Positions 8,117 to 16,140 of a stretch of 33,471 bases of DNA are shown here, one piece after another. The DNA comes from Holophaga sp. (GTDB lineage Bacteria; Acidobacteriota; Holophagae; Holophagales; Holophagaceae): the NCBI GenBank assembly GCA_031292735.1, contig JARLGP010000045.1:1-33471 (forward strand), in the 5' to 3' direction. Made by a program: the position numbers and the translations under genes. Every line of letters starts with the position of its first letter. The stretch's first letter is position 1. The notes under the pieces are model-generated. The model saw only the letters and a list, made by a program, of their open reading frames with translations. It did not search any database and was not told the origin of the DNA.

Positions 8117-8220
8117 GGTTCCTGTCCTCCATGCCTGTTGTCCATATCGATTCGGTTTGTGCAAGACGGTTTTGATTTTAGGCTTGATCCGTTTTCGCCT
8201 TCAGCAGAAACGGGCTTTCG
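8117..8220 (-). promoter_or_regulatory. Spacer between amidohydrolase gene end and korA
   Basis: It contains an inverted repeat CCGTTT (8189-8194) / AAACGG (8208-8213), which could end the upstream operon, and on the minus strand a -10-like TAAAAT (8175-8180) with only a weak -35. It is likely where the korA operon begins, but both elements are marginal. Confidence 0.3.
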
Positions 8221-9246
8221 TCACGAAGCGTCAAGTCGGTAAAAATGGTTCGCCGTTCCAAAGAACAAAGATTTCCGCTCGGCAACCCCCATGGAGGCTG
8301 TCAACCGCTTGAACCCGTTCCAGCAGGCGGAATAGGCGTAGGAGCCCTTGTCCACCGGGAAATTGCTTTCGAACATCGCCCTTTCCGGCCCGAACGCCTC
8401 GATGCAGGTCTCCATCCAGGGCTTCCAGGCCTCCACCAGCTGCCGGGACGAGGGCGGCTCCGTCCCCTGCTCGAACTGGAAACCGTTGACCCGCATGCCC
8501 AGCCCGCCCACCTTGACGAACACGTTGGGCAGCCTGGCCAGCTCCCGGACCGACTTGGACCAGGCGGCGAACACCTCGTCCTGGCGGCCGGCGTAGACAC
8601 CGATGCGCACCACCCCGCCGCAGTGGTCCAGGCAGATCCGCGTTTCCGGGAAGCACCGGGCCAGGTCGACCAATTCCTGCAGTTGCGGGAAAAACATCCA
8701 GGCGTCGTAGGAAAGTCCGAGCGGCGCCAGCTGCTTGAAGCCCTCCCGGTAGGCCGGGTCCATCAGCAGCCCCCGGGGCACCGCCGACAGGGGGTTGGCC
8801 AAGGTGGCATCGGCATCCCAGGAGGTGAGGTGGCGGATGCCCTTGAGCCGGCCCTGACCGGCCTCCAGGTGGGCTTCCAGCACCGGGCGCACCCCTGCCC
8901 CCAGGCGCAGGTCGGCGTAGCCGACGATGCCCTGGGCGAGCCGGGGAATGCTGTGCTTGCCGGCCTCCGCCATGGCCCCGACGAATTCGGTCTCGCCCAC
9001 CGGCTTCATGGCATCCGGTCCCTGGCTCCGGTAGTGGGTGAGCGCCTGCATGTAGACCGTGGCGCGGATGTTGTGCCCGGAGGCGGCGGCATCCGCCCGG
9101 TATTCCCGGTCCAGGTAGGTGACGCCGGGCCGATCGAAGAAATGATGGTGGGCGTCGATGATGGGCAGGTCCGGTTCCAGCGCCGGCTCCGTGCAGCGGG
9201 CCAGCCAGTCCGGGCGGATGGGCAGGTAGTTGCTGGTGGGGTTCAT
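8221..9246 (-). CDS. Amidohydrolase-family (COG3618-like) lactonase or hydrolase
   Basis: A 341-residue TIM-barrel amidohydrolase. The strand-1 metal motif is IIDAHHHFFDRPG (His33-His35), followed by YLDREYRAD. Later motifs are ICLDHCGGVVRIG, VFVKVGGLGMR and FESNFPVDKGSY, the last being the strand-8 aspartate/asparagine region. The family includes 2-pyrone-4,6-dicarboxylate hydrolase (LigI), sugar lactonases and 4-sulfomuconolactonase, so lactone ring opening is the best family-level guess. It is cytoplasmic, with no signal peptide. Its ATG is ten bases after the DASS transporter stop, with GGAG six bases before it. It is the last gene of the six-gene operon and is only distantly related to the amidohydrolase at 10718. 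Confidence 0.85.
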   Translation of the reverse strand: MNPTSNYLPIRPDWLARCTEPALEPDLPIIDAHHHFFDRPGVTYLDREYRADAAASGHNIRATVYMQALTHYRSQGPDAMKPVGETEFVGAMAEAGKHSIPRLAQGIVGYADLRLGAGVRPVLEAHLEAGQGRLKGIRHLTSWDADATLANPLSAVPRGLLMDPAYREGFKQLAPLGLSYDAWMFFPQLQELVDLARCFPETRICLDHCGGVVRIGVYAGRQDEVFAAWSKSVRELARLPNVFVKVGGLGMRVNGFQFEQGTEPPSSRQLVEAWKPWMETCIEAFGPERAMFESNFPVDKGSYAYSACWNGFKRLTASMGVAERKSLFFGTANHFYRLDAS

Positions 9247-9256
9247 GGCATCTCCG

Positions 9257-10660
9257 CTACCAGAGCCCGATCAGCTTCCAGTAGAACAGGCCGATGGTCA
9301 TGTGGATCACGAAGCTGACCAGGGTGAACACCGCGCCGATCTTCCACCAGGTGGCCTGGTCCACGTAGCCCTCGCCGAACAGCACCGGACCCACCGCCCC
9401 GCCGTAGTGGGTCAGCACGCAGCCATAGCAGGCCGCGAAGGCGATGAGGAAGAACGCCGGGTAGACCGGCACGTGGGCCACCAGGGCCAGGGTCAGCAGG
9501 ACCGGCACCATGGTGGTGACGAAGGTGGCCATGGAGGCGAACAGGTAGCGCACCAGCAGGCTGATCAGCACCAGGATGGCCAGGGTGAGGATCGGGTTGA
9601 GGCCGTTGAAATTGAAGCTGCTGGAAAGCACCTTGGCCATCCATTCGAAGAACTTGGCCTTGGCCAGGCCGTCGGCCAGGCCCACCACGCCGCCATACCA
9701 GATGAGGGTGGACCAGGCGCCCTTGGTCACCGCCAGGTCGTCCCAGGTGATGACCCCCAGCACCAGGCATGCGCCCACGAAGGCGATGGCGACGGCGGTG
9801 GCGTCGATCTTGGTGATGCCGCCGGTGGCCCAGCCCAGGATGGCCAGGACGAACAGGACGGAAAGCACCTTTTCGCGCCGGGAGAACGGCCCCAGATCGG
9901 CCAGCCCCTTCTTGGACAGCTCACGGCTGTCGAAGCTCTTCAGCTCGGGCGGGTACATCCAGTAGACCAGCAGCGGCACGATCATGAGGCAGATCATCCC
10001 GGGCACCACCGCCGCCTTGAACCAGAGCAGCCAGGTGATGTCGATCTTCAGGATCTGCTGGCCGAACTTGGCGCTGAGGAAGTTGGGGGCGATGCCGGTG
10101 ATGAAGATGTAGCCGGTGGTGAGGCTGATCTGGTAGAGCAGCACGGTCAGGTAGGCGCCCACCCGGCGGCTGGTGGCCCCGGGCCTGGAGCCGAGGCTGT
10201 CGGCCAGGCTGCGCACGATGGGGAAGATGATGCCCCCGGACCGGGCGGTGTTGGACGGGGTCACCGGACTCAGCACCAGGTCGGTGAACGCGGTGACGTA
10301 GCCCAGGCCCAGGGTGCCCTTGCCCATGCGGCCGATGAGCACGTAGGCGAAGCGCCGGCCCAGGCCGGTCTGGACGATGGCGGTGCCGATCATGAAGGCG
10401 CAGAACACCAGCCAGACCGTGGGGCTGGTGTAGCCGGCCAGCATCGTGGGCAGGTTCCTGAAGCAGAGGCTGGCGACGCCGATGACCGCCAGCAGCACGG
10501 CCGGTTCCGGCATGGGCCGCAGCAGCAGTCCGAGAATGGCCGCGATATACAGGGCCACCAGTTGCCAGGCCACCGGGGTGAGCCCCTGGGGCACCGGCAG
10601 CATCAGGATGCCGATGGGCACCACGATGCACACCGCGAGTTTCCATATCCTGGATTTCAT
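9257..10660 (-). CDS. DASS/SLC13-family anion:sodium symporter (di/tricarboxylate carrier)
   Basis: A 467-residue membrane protein with about 12 hydrophobic segments. ATG 10660 follows AGGTGGTGAC at a good distance. The first anion/sodium motif is LSPVTPSNTARSGGI, the SNT signature of CitT/2-oxoglutarate-malate carriers; the second-half motif is LTHYGGAVGPVLF. The overall pattern matches the plant DiT1, CitT and TtdT branch. It imports or exchanges di- or tricarboxylates across the inner membrane. It lies between two amidohydrolase genes in the LysR-linked operon, 57 bases after the preceding one. A carrier of a different family (2HCT) heads the same operon, so the two may carry substrate and product, or work as importer and exchanger. 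Confidence 0.9.
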   Translation of the reverse strand: MKSRIWKLAVCIVVPIGILMLPVPQGLTPVAWQLVALYIAAILGLLLRPMPEPAVLLAVIGVASLCFRNLPTMLAGYTSPTVWLVFCAFMIGTAIVQTGLGRRFAYVLIGRMGKGTLGLGYVTAFTDLVLSPVTPSNTARSGGIIFPIVRSLADSLGSRPGATSRRVGAYLTVLLYQISLTTGYIFITGIAPNFLSAKFGQQILKIDITWLLWFKAAVVPGMICLMIVPLLVYWMYPPELKSFDSRELSKKGLADLGPFSRREKVLSVLFVLAILGWATGGITKIDATAVAIAFVGACLVLGVITWDDLAVTKGAWSTLIWYGGVVGLADGLAKAKFFEWMAKVLSSSFNFNGLNPILTLAILVLISLLVRYLFASMATFVTTMVPVLLTLALVAHVPVYPAFFLIAFAACYGCVLTHYGGAVGPVLFGEGYVDQATWWKIGAVFTLVSFVIHMTIGLFYWKLIGLW

Positions 10661-10717
10661 GTCACCACCTTTCAAGATTGGGTCGTTGGTCATGGGTTCG
10701 GGTCCACTTGGGATTAT

Positions 10718-11596
10718 TCATTCAAAGCCGTAGAGCTGCGCGGGATTCTGGACCAGGATGCGCTGGCGGGTCGATTCGTCGCCGGCCCATTGGGTGAGCA
10801 GGTCGAACAGCAGGGCGTCGTCCGGTTTGTGCGGTTCGGTGAGGTGCGGCCAGTCGCTGCCCCACACCAGCCGTTCCGGCGCCGCCCGCACGAAGGCGCG
10901 GGCGATGCGGGTGGCGTCCGCGTAGGCCGGCGGCCCCTGGCGGATGTTCAGGTAGGCGCCGGCCAGCTTCACCCAGGCCCGGCCCTGGTCCAGCAGCCCG
11001 GCGATGACCCGGAAGGCGGGATGGTCGGGGCCCTGGTCCGGGGGCAGCCGGCCCATGTGGTCGAACACGATGGGGCACGGCAGCCGGCGCAGCAGCGCGG
11101 CGGATTCGGCGATCTGGTCGCCGGACATGTGGATCTGCGCGTGCCAGCCGAGCCCGGCGATGCGCCTGGCCAAGGGCTCGATCATGTCCACCGTGGTGAC
11201 GGTGTCCACCGGGTTCCATACGCTGAAGCGCAGGCCGCGCACCCCGCCCGCGTCCAGCCGCTTCAGTTCGGCGTCGCTGACGTCGGGCAGCACCACGCCG
11301 ATGCCGCGCCCGTTGGCGCCGAACCGGCCAAGGGCGTCCAGCAGGCACTCGTGGTCCGTGCGGTCGCGCTTGGACTGCACCACCACCGCGCGCGTGGTGC
11401 CGATGCGGCGCTGGTGCAGCAGGTAGTCGTCCAGGGTCATGCCCGGCGGGCAGCCCGGAGCGCGATGCGGGAACCGGGGGTCGAGGATGTGGAAGTGGGC
11501 GTCGCAGGCGTTGGCCGGAGCCTTGGCCGCCGGCGGGTTGCTGCCGGAGGAATGGGGCACCCTGCCGGAGGCTTGCGGGCGTGATTCGCTGTCCAT
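10718..11596 (-). CDS. PDC-hydrolase (LigI)-like amidohydrolase, cytoplasmic
   Basis: A 292-residue amidohydrolase. ATG 11596 has AGAAGG five bases before it; an in-frame GTG lies two codons upstream. The metal or active-site motif is DAHFHILDPRFP (His34, His36), then IGTTRAVVVQ, PIVFDHMGRL, WVKLAGAYLN and VWGSDWPHLTEPH. These follow the LigI family, which hydrolyses 2-pyrone-4,6-dicarboxylate to an open-chain tricarboxylate. The same architecture is found in lactonases for other dicarboxylates. It is clearly a paralogue of the exported protein at 27398: the two share the block from the GTTR motif through GSDWPH to the C-terminal LYGF. It lies 26 bases after the CoA-transferase gene. No ring-cleavage dioxygenase is present, so an aromatic origin of the substrate is not shown. 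Confidence 0.88.
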   Translation of the reverse strand: MDSESRPQASGRVPHSSGSNPPAAKAPANACDAHFHILDPRFPHRAPGCPPGMTLDDYLLHQRRIGTTRAVVVQSKRDRTDHECLLDALGRFGANGRGIGVVLPDVSDAELKRLDAGGVRGLRFSVWNPVDTVTTVDMIEPLARRIAGLGWHAQIHMSGDQIAESAALLRRLPCPIVFDHMGRLPPDQGPDHPAFRVIAGLLDQGRAWVKLAGAYLNIRQGPPAYADATRIARAFVRAAPERLVWGSDWPHLTEPHKPDDALLFDLLTQWAGDESTRQRILVQNPAQLYGFE

Positions 11597-11622
11597 GATC
11601 ACCTTCTCTGGAAAGGGGGGGG

Positions 11623-12846
11623 TCAGCCGCAGACCACGTGGGCTTCAGCCAGGGCGGCGTAGGCCTCCCCGGTGACGCCCAGCTCGGCCAGCAGTTCACG
11701 GTTGTGTTGGCCCAGATCCGGGGCCGGGGTGCGCACCGAACCCGGGGTGGCCAGCAGCCTGGGCACCACGTGGTGCATGGGGAACGGGTTCAGGTCGCGG
11801 TCGGGGTAGTCGGCGATCAGCTCCCGGGCGATCACGTGCGGATCCTCCATGAGGTGCGGCGTGTCGTAGATGGGGCCGATGGTCACTTCGGCCTTTTCGA
11901 AGAAGGCCACGTTCTCCGCCTGGGTGCGCTGGGCGATGAAGCTGGCGATGATGGCGTCCAGCTCCGCCACGTTCTTCAGGCGGTCGGCGTTGGTGCGGAA
12001 GCGCGGGTCTTCCACCAGCTCGGGCCGGCCGATGGAGCGGAACAGCCGTTCCGCCATCTTCTGGGTGGAGCCGGACAGGCTCACGAAGGCGCCGTCCTTG
12101 CATACGTAGGCGTTGCGCGGCGCCGAGTTGGTGGAGCGGCTGCCGGTGCGCGGCTTGACCTTGCCGGTGAGCCGGTAGTTGGCCGCCAGCGGGCCGAGGA
12201 TGGAGAACAGCGGGTCCAGCAGCGGCAGATCCACCACCTGGCCGTGGCCGCCGTTCACCTCCACCTCGCGCAGCGCGATCATCGCCGCGGAGGCGCCGTA
12301 CAGCCCGGCCACGCCGTCGGCCAGGTACATGGGCGGCAGCACCGGTTCCCGGTCGGCGAAACCGTTGATGGCGGCGAACCCGGACATGCCTTCGATGATG
12401 GTGCCGAAGCCCGGCCGCTGGGAGTAGGGGCCGTCCTGGCCCCAGCCGGAAATGCGCATGATCACCAGCCCGGGGTTGAGCTTCAGCAGCTCTTCCGGCG
12501 CCAGCCCCATCTTCTCCAGCACCCCCGGCCGGAAGCTCTCGATGAACAGCTTGGCCGAAGGCACCAGCTTGCGGATGATGTCAATGGCGCGGGGGTCGCG
12601 CAGGGTCAGGCAGAGGCTCTTCTTGTTGCGGGCGTATATCTTCCAGTGGGTGGCCACCCCCGCGGTCTTCCAGGCGCGCAGGGTGTCGCCTTCGGGCGCC
12701 TCTACCTTGATCACCTCGGCGCCGTAGTCGCCGAGCATCTGGGTGAGCACGTTGCCGGCGAACAGGCGGGACAGGTCCAGCACCCGCACTCCGTCCATGG
12801 GGCCCTTGTGCCCCGGCTGGTAGTCGCTTGCATGCAGTCCGCTCAT
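11623..12846 (-). CDS. CaiB/BaiF family (class III) CoA-transferase
   Basis: A 407-residue family III CoA-transferase: DGVRVLDLSRLFAGNVLTQM at the N-terminus, GAEVIKVEAPEGDTLR, YARNKKSLCLTLR and IESFRPGVLEKMGL. The enzyme moves CoA from a donor such as succinyl-CoA to a carboxylate. Where formyl-CoA transferase has its nucleophilic aspartate (R-P-x-x-D), this protein reads RPGFGT, placing Gly148 at that position; the second CoA-transferase at 17636 keeps the Asp. This is seen in some CaiB/BaiF branches and may mean a different residue or mechanism. It starts one base after the HpcH/HpaI lyase stop, with GGGAGG upstream. The pair suggests activation of a hydroxycarboxylate followed by CoA-ester cleavage. 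Confidence 0.88.
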   Translation of the reverse strand: MSGLHASDYQPGHKGPMDGVRVLDLSRLFAGNVLTQMLGDYGAEVIKVEAPEGDTLRAWKTAGVATHWKIYARNKKSLCLTLRDPRAIDIIRKLVPSAKLFIESFRPGVLEKMGLAPEELLKLNPGLVIMRISGWGQDGPYSQRPGFGTIIEGMSGFAAINGFADREPVLPPMYLADGVAGLYGASAAMIALREVEVNGGHGQVVDLPLLDPLFSILGPLAANYRLTGKVKPRTGSRSTNSAPRNAYVCKDGAFVSLSGSTQKMAERLFRSIGRPELVEDPRFRTNADRLKNVAELDAIIASFIAQRTQAENVAFFEKAEVTIGPIYDTPHLMEDPHVIARELIADYPDRDLNPFPMHHVVPRLLATPGSVRTPAPDLGQHNRELLAELGVTGEAYAALAEAHVVCG

Positions 12847-12847
12847 G

Positions 12848-13693
12848 TCAGGCCTCCCCTACCAGGGCCACGATGGCCCGCGCACTCGCCAGGAACGGCT
12901 CGTCGATCATCTGGCCATCCACCAGGAAGGCGCCCACCCCCTTGGCCTGGGCCTCGGCGGCGGCGGCCACCACGCGGCGCGCGTGCTCGATCTCCGCCGG
13001 CTTGGGCATGAAGGCCTGGTTGGCGATGGCGATCTGGGTGGGGTGGATACAGCTCTTGCCGGCGAAGCCGTGGCGCTTGGCCGCCTCGCATTCGGCCCGG
13101 TAGGCGTCCGGGTTCTTCACCACCGCGTAGGCGCCGTCATAGGCCGCCACTCCGGACTCTGCCGCGGCCAACCGCACCGCCATGCGGATGTAGGCCAGCG
13201 CGGCCTGGTCGGAACGGTCCACGCCGCAGGGCTCCAGCAGGTCGGCGTAGCCGATCTGCAGCCCGGCCACCCGCGGGTGGGCGCCGGCCAGGGCCGCCGC
13301 GTTGCGCAGGCTCTTGGGGGTCTCGATGTTCACCAGCAGGCGGATCCGGCCGGCCGGGTCCAGCCGGTCCAGCAGGGCGGCGGCCTCCAGCACGGTGCCG
13401 GGCTCCTCCACCATCGGCAAGTTGATCATGTCCAGCCGGGGACCGGCCACGGCCTCCATGTCCGCCTGGAAATAGGGCGTGCCGACGGCGTTCACCCGCA
13501 CCACCACGACCTTGCCCAGCCCGGCCGGGAGGTCGCGCAGGAAGGCCGCCAGCAGGCCGCGGGCCTCCACCTTGCGGTCCTTGGCCACCGCGTCCTCCAG
13601 GTCGAAGGACAGGCAGTCGGCCGCGGAGGCGGTCGCCTTGGGAAACAGCTCCGGGCGGGAGCCCGGTACGAACAATTTACTGCGCATGAGCAT
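12848..13693 (-). CDS. HpcH/HpaI-family CoA-ester lyase (CitE/citramalyl-CoA-lyase-like)
   Basis: A 281-residue TIM-barrel lyase of the citrate lyase beta/CoA-ester lyase group. Visible signatures are RSKLFVPGSRPELF at the start, DLEDAVAKDRK (metal-proximal acid), VVRVNAVGT (CoA/substrate Arg), LLVNIETPKSL (metal Glu), GYADLLEPCG (metal Asp) and GKSCIHPTQI, the CoA-pocket motif. Family members cleave citryl-, malyl- or citramalyl-CoA, giving acetyl-CoA plus oxaloacetate, glyoxylate or pyruvate. The ATG is 9 bases after AAGGAG, and the gene follows the 2HCT transporter by 28 bases. With the CoA-transferase immediately after it, the simplest reading is a two-step route from an imported hydroxycarboxylate; the exact one is unknown. 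Confidence 0.9.
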   Translation of the reverse strand: MLMRSKLFVPGSRPELFPKATASAADCLSFDLEDAVAKDRKVEARGLLAAFLRDLPAGLGKVVVVRVNAVGTPYFQADMEAVAGPRLDMINLPMVEEPGTVLEAAALLDRLDPAGRIRLLVNIETPKSLRNAAALAGAHPRVAGLQIGYADLLEPCGVDRSDQAALAYIRMAVRLAAAESGVAAYDGAYAVVKNPDAYRAECEAAKRHGFAGKSCIHPTQIAIANQAFMPKPAEIEHARRVVAAAAEAQAKGVGAFLVDGQMIDEPFLASARAIVALVGEA

Positions 13694-13721
13694 GGGATGG
13701 ATCTCCTTGACTGACGATGGG

Positions 13722-15080
13722 CTAGAGCACCCTGAAATGAACCATGGCGATGATCGCCAGCGTCACCGTGATGGCGCCGCCGATGCGGGTGGCCGTCTGG
13801 GCGAAGGGCATCAGCTCCATCCGCTCGGCGGCCGTGAGGATCATGACGTCGCCGGTGCCGCCCAGGCCGCTGTGGCAGGCGTTGACGATGGCCACGTCGA
13901 TGGGATACATCTTGAGCCACCCGCCCACATAGTATCCGGTGCTGATCAGCGCCACCACGGTGGCGACGATGGTGACCAGGTTGGCCGGATGGAACGCGCT
14001 CACCAGCTCATGCCAGGGGGTCATGGCGATGGCGGTGGAGAACAGCAGCGGATAGGTGACGGCCACCACGAAGAAGCGGAACACCACCCGGGAGCCTTCT
14101 TCCAGCCGGGGCGGCACCACCTTGAGCAGCTTCACCAGCACCACCAGGAACAGCATGGCCACCGGGGCCGGCAGGCCCACCAGGGACTGGATGAGGGTGC
14201 CGAACACGTAGATCGCGGCCCCGGTGATGCCGCCGGCGGCCACGGTGGCGATGTCGATCCGGGTGGTGTCGGCGTGGGTCTGGAGCTGCGGCTCGCCGCT
14301 CCGGGTGTCGCCGGCCTGCAGCTGGCCGTTGCCGGTGAGGTGCGGCCGGCGCCGGCCGAGGGTGTTGAGCGCGCCGCAGCATACGATGGCCACCAGGTTG
14401 CCGAAGAACACCAGGGGCAGGATGTGCCCCAGCATCAGGCCCTTGTCCACCCCCAGCGCCTCGGCGTAGCCCACCGACAGGGGAATGGTGCCTTCGCCCA
14501 CCCCGCCGGCCATGACCGGCACCACCACGTAGAGGATGGCGTGGCGGAAGCCGATCCCGCAGGCCATGCCCACCAGGCCGCCCACCAGCAGCCCCACCAC
14601 CGAGCCCGCCACCAGCGGAATGAAGATCTTGATGAAGCCCTGGATCAGCACCCGCCGGTCCATGCTGAGGATCGAGCCCACCACCACCGCGGTGATGAAC
14701 AGGTAGATGAAGTTGGTGGACTTGGTGAAGACGGTCACCTGCTGGATGATGGTGGCCGGCAGCAGCTGGTGCGCCACCAGGAACGAGGGCAGGAAGATGG
14801 TGACCAGCGAGGAGCCGCCCACCTTGTTCAGCAGCGGGATGCGCTTGCCGATCTCGGCGCAGGTGAACCCGCCCGCCACCAGGACGGCGATCATGGTGGT
14901 GCATTCGCCGGAGATCTTGCCCCGGTAGGAGAACACCCCGATCAGGACCAGCAGGAGCAGGTACACCGGGAGCGGTATGATCCCCACCCGCCGTTCCATC
15001 AACCGCCAACAGAAGGAATCGGCGGGAGAAGTGACGGGTAGATCCGCCACGGGTGGCTCGGAAGCGACGCGCGTGTTCAT
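13722..15080 (-). CDS. 2-hydroxycarboxylate transporter (2HCT/CitS family)
   Basis: A 452-residue membrane protein from ATG 15080. It starts with a polar tail of about 30 residues, then hydrophobic segments from IIPLPVYLLLLVLIGVFSY onward. Landmarks of the 2HCT family are present: GECTTMIAVLVAGGFTCAEI, the conserved VPVMAGGVGEGTIPLS (the first GGxG re-entrant loop), and CHSGLGGTGDVMILTAAERM near the end (the second GGxG loop). Known members (CitS, CitP, MleP, CimH) carry citrate, malate or lactate with sodium or protons. It is the first gene of the six-gene operon and is divergent from the LysR regulator. It probably imports the hydroxycarboxylate that the following transferase and lyase degrade. 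Confidence 0.93.
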   Translation of the reverse strand: MNTRVASEPPVADLPVTSPADSFCWRLMERRVGIIPLPVYLLLLVLIGVFSYRGKISGECTTMIAVLVAGGFTCAEIGKRIPLLNKVGGSSLVTIFLPSFLVAHQLLPATIIQQVTVFTKSTNFIYLFITAVVVGSILSMDRRVLIQGFIKIFIPLVAGSVVGLLVGGLVGMACGIGFRHAILYVVVPVMAGGVGEGTIPLSVGYAEALGVDKGLMLGHILPLVFFGNLVAIVCCGALNTLGRRRPHLTGNGQLQAGDTRSGEPQLQTHADTTRIDIATVAAGGITGAAIYVFGTLIQSLVGLPAPVAMLFLVVLVKLLKVVPPRLEEGSRVVFRFFVVAVTYPLLFSTAIAMTPWHELVSAFHPANLVTIVATVVALISTGYYVGGWLKMYPIDVAIVNACHSGLGGTGDVMILTAAERMELMPFAQTATRIGGAITVTLAIIAMVHFRVL

Positions 15081-15227
15081 TCTCTTGTTCCCCGATCGTG
15101 CATTTGGGTGCTTTCTGTGAGCCGGATGTCCCGGCCCGGCTGCTTGAGACACTGGATAAATTGAATGGTTGCCCAAGTGGGGTGCTGCGTAAAATGAAAT
15201 AATCGCAATAATCGATGAAAGAATGTC
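15081..15227. promoter_or_regulatory. Divergent control region of the 2HCT operon and lysR, with a LysR-type box
   Basis: ATCGCAATAATCGAT at 15202-15216 is an inverted repeat (ATCG/CGAT, spacer 7) that fits the T-N11-A pattern of LysR-type operators. It lies 11 bases before the lysR start. A weak plus-strand promoter, TTGCCC (15169-15174) and TAAAAT (15190-15195, 15-base spacing), precedes it, which would fit autorepression. No clear promoter for the minus-strand operon could be fixed. Confidence 0.5.
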
Positions 15228-16133
15228 ATGAATCTCCCGATCGATGGAATCCAGGCTTTTGTCCAGATCGCCGAGCTGGGCAGTTTCAACCGGGCGGCGG
15301 AAAAATTGTTCATCACCCAGACCGGACTGTCCCGGCGGATCCAGCGGCTGGAGGCGTTCGTCGGGGTGAAGCTGCTGGACCGCACCACCCGGTCCACCAC
15401 CCTCACCTCGGTGGGCCGGGAGTTCCTGCCCCTGGCCCGGCGCCTGGTGGACGACCTCACCTACTGGCTGGACCGGCTGCGCACCACCTCCCGGTTCGCC
15501 CTGGGCGATGTCACCGTGGCCACCCTGCAGTCGGTGGCCTTCCGCCAGCTGCCCATGGCGCTCCGGATCTACGCCGAGGCGCACCCGCACAACCGGGTCC
15601 AGATGCTGGAGCGCAGCGGGGCCCTGGTGACCGAGGCGGTGCGCCAGGGCCAAGCGGATTTCGGCATCCACATCCAGCAGGAGGCCCAAAACGACCTGGT
15701 GGACGAGCTGCTCACCCGGGATCCCTTCGTGCTCCTGTGCAACCGGTCGCACCCCCTGGCCCAGGCCAGCGAGATCAACTGGTCGGACCTGCACGACGTG
15801 GACCTGATCACCCTCGGCGGCACCAGCGGCAACCGGCACATCCTGGAGGCGCAGCTGGCCAAGGCCGGGCTGGAGACCCGGGGCCGGTTCGTGGTGGAAA
15901 CCACCCCCACCGCGGTGGCCCTGGCCAGCGCAGGGGTGGGCGCCGCCATCCTCCCGGCCACCATGCGGGCCACCACGGTGGCCGGGGATCTGGTGGAGGT
16001 GCCGCTGGTGAATCCGGTGGTGCACCGCTCCATCGGCCTGGTGCGGCGGCGCAGCGAGACGCTCTCGCCGGCCGCCGCCGCCCTCTACGCCATCCTCAAG
16101 ACCGTGCTCTCTTCCGGCAAGGGCCGGGAGTGA
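15228..16133 (+). CDS. LysR-type transcriptional regulator
   Basis: A 301-residue LysR protein. The N-terminal winged helix-turn-helix is at about residues 17-45 (FNRAAEKLFITQTGLSRRIQ), followed by the linker helix and a two-lobe effector domain with segments such as ALGDVTVATLQSVAF, DLITLGGTSGN and ASAGVGAAILPA. It is divergent from the 2HCT-led operon across 147 bases, the classic arrangement for a regulator that activates the neighbouring operon in response to its substrate or an intermediate. Its end faces the end of the MmgE/PrpD gene with a gap of seven bases, so the two transcripts converge there. Confidence 0.93.
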   Translation: MNLPIDGIQAFVQIAELGSFNRAAEKLFITQTGLSRRIQRLEAFVGVKLLDRTTRSTTLTSVGREFLPLARRLVDDLTYWLDRLRTTSRFALGDVTVATLQSVAFRQLPMALRIYAEAHPHNRVQMLERSGALVTEAVRQGQADFGIHIQQEAQNDLVDELLTRDPFVLLCNRSHPLAQASEINWSDLHDVDLITLGGTSGNRHILEAQLAKAGLETRGRFVVETTPTAVALASAGVGAAILPATMRATTVAGDLVEVPLVNPVVHRSIGLVRRRSETLSPAAAALYAILKTVLSSGKGRE

Positions 16134-16140
16134 GCGCGGT

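Noticed and set aside
9230..11584. A 784-residue plus-strand open frame antisense to two amidohydrolases and a transporter
   Set aside because: It is rich in His, Gly, Gln and Ala with no domain pattern, as expected for the antisense frame of GC-rich genes; the minus-strand proteins match known families.
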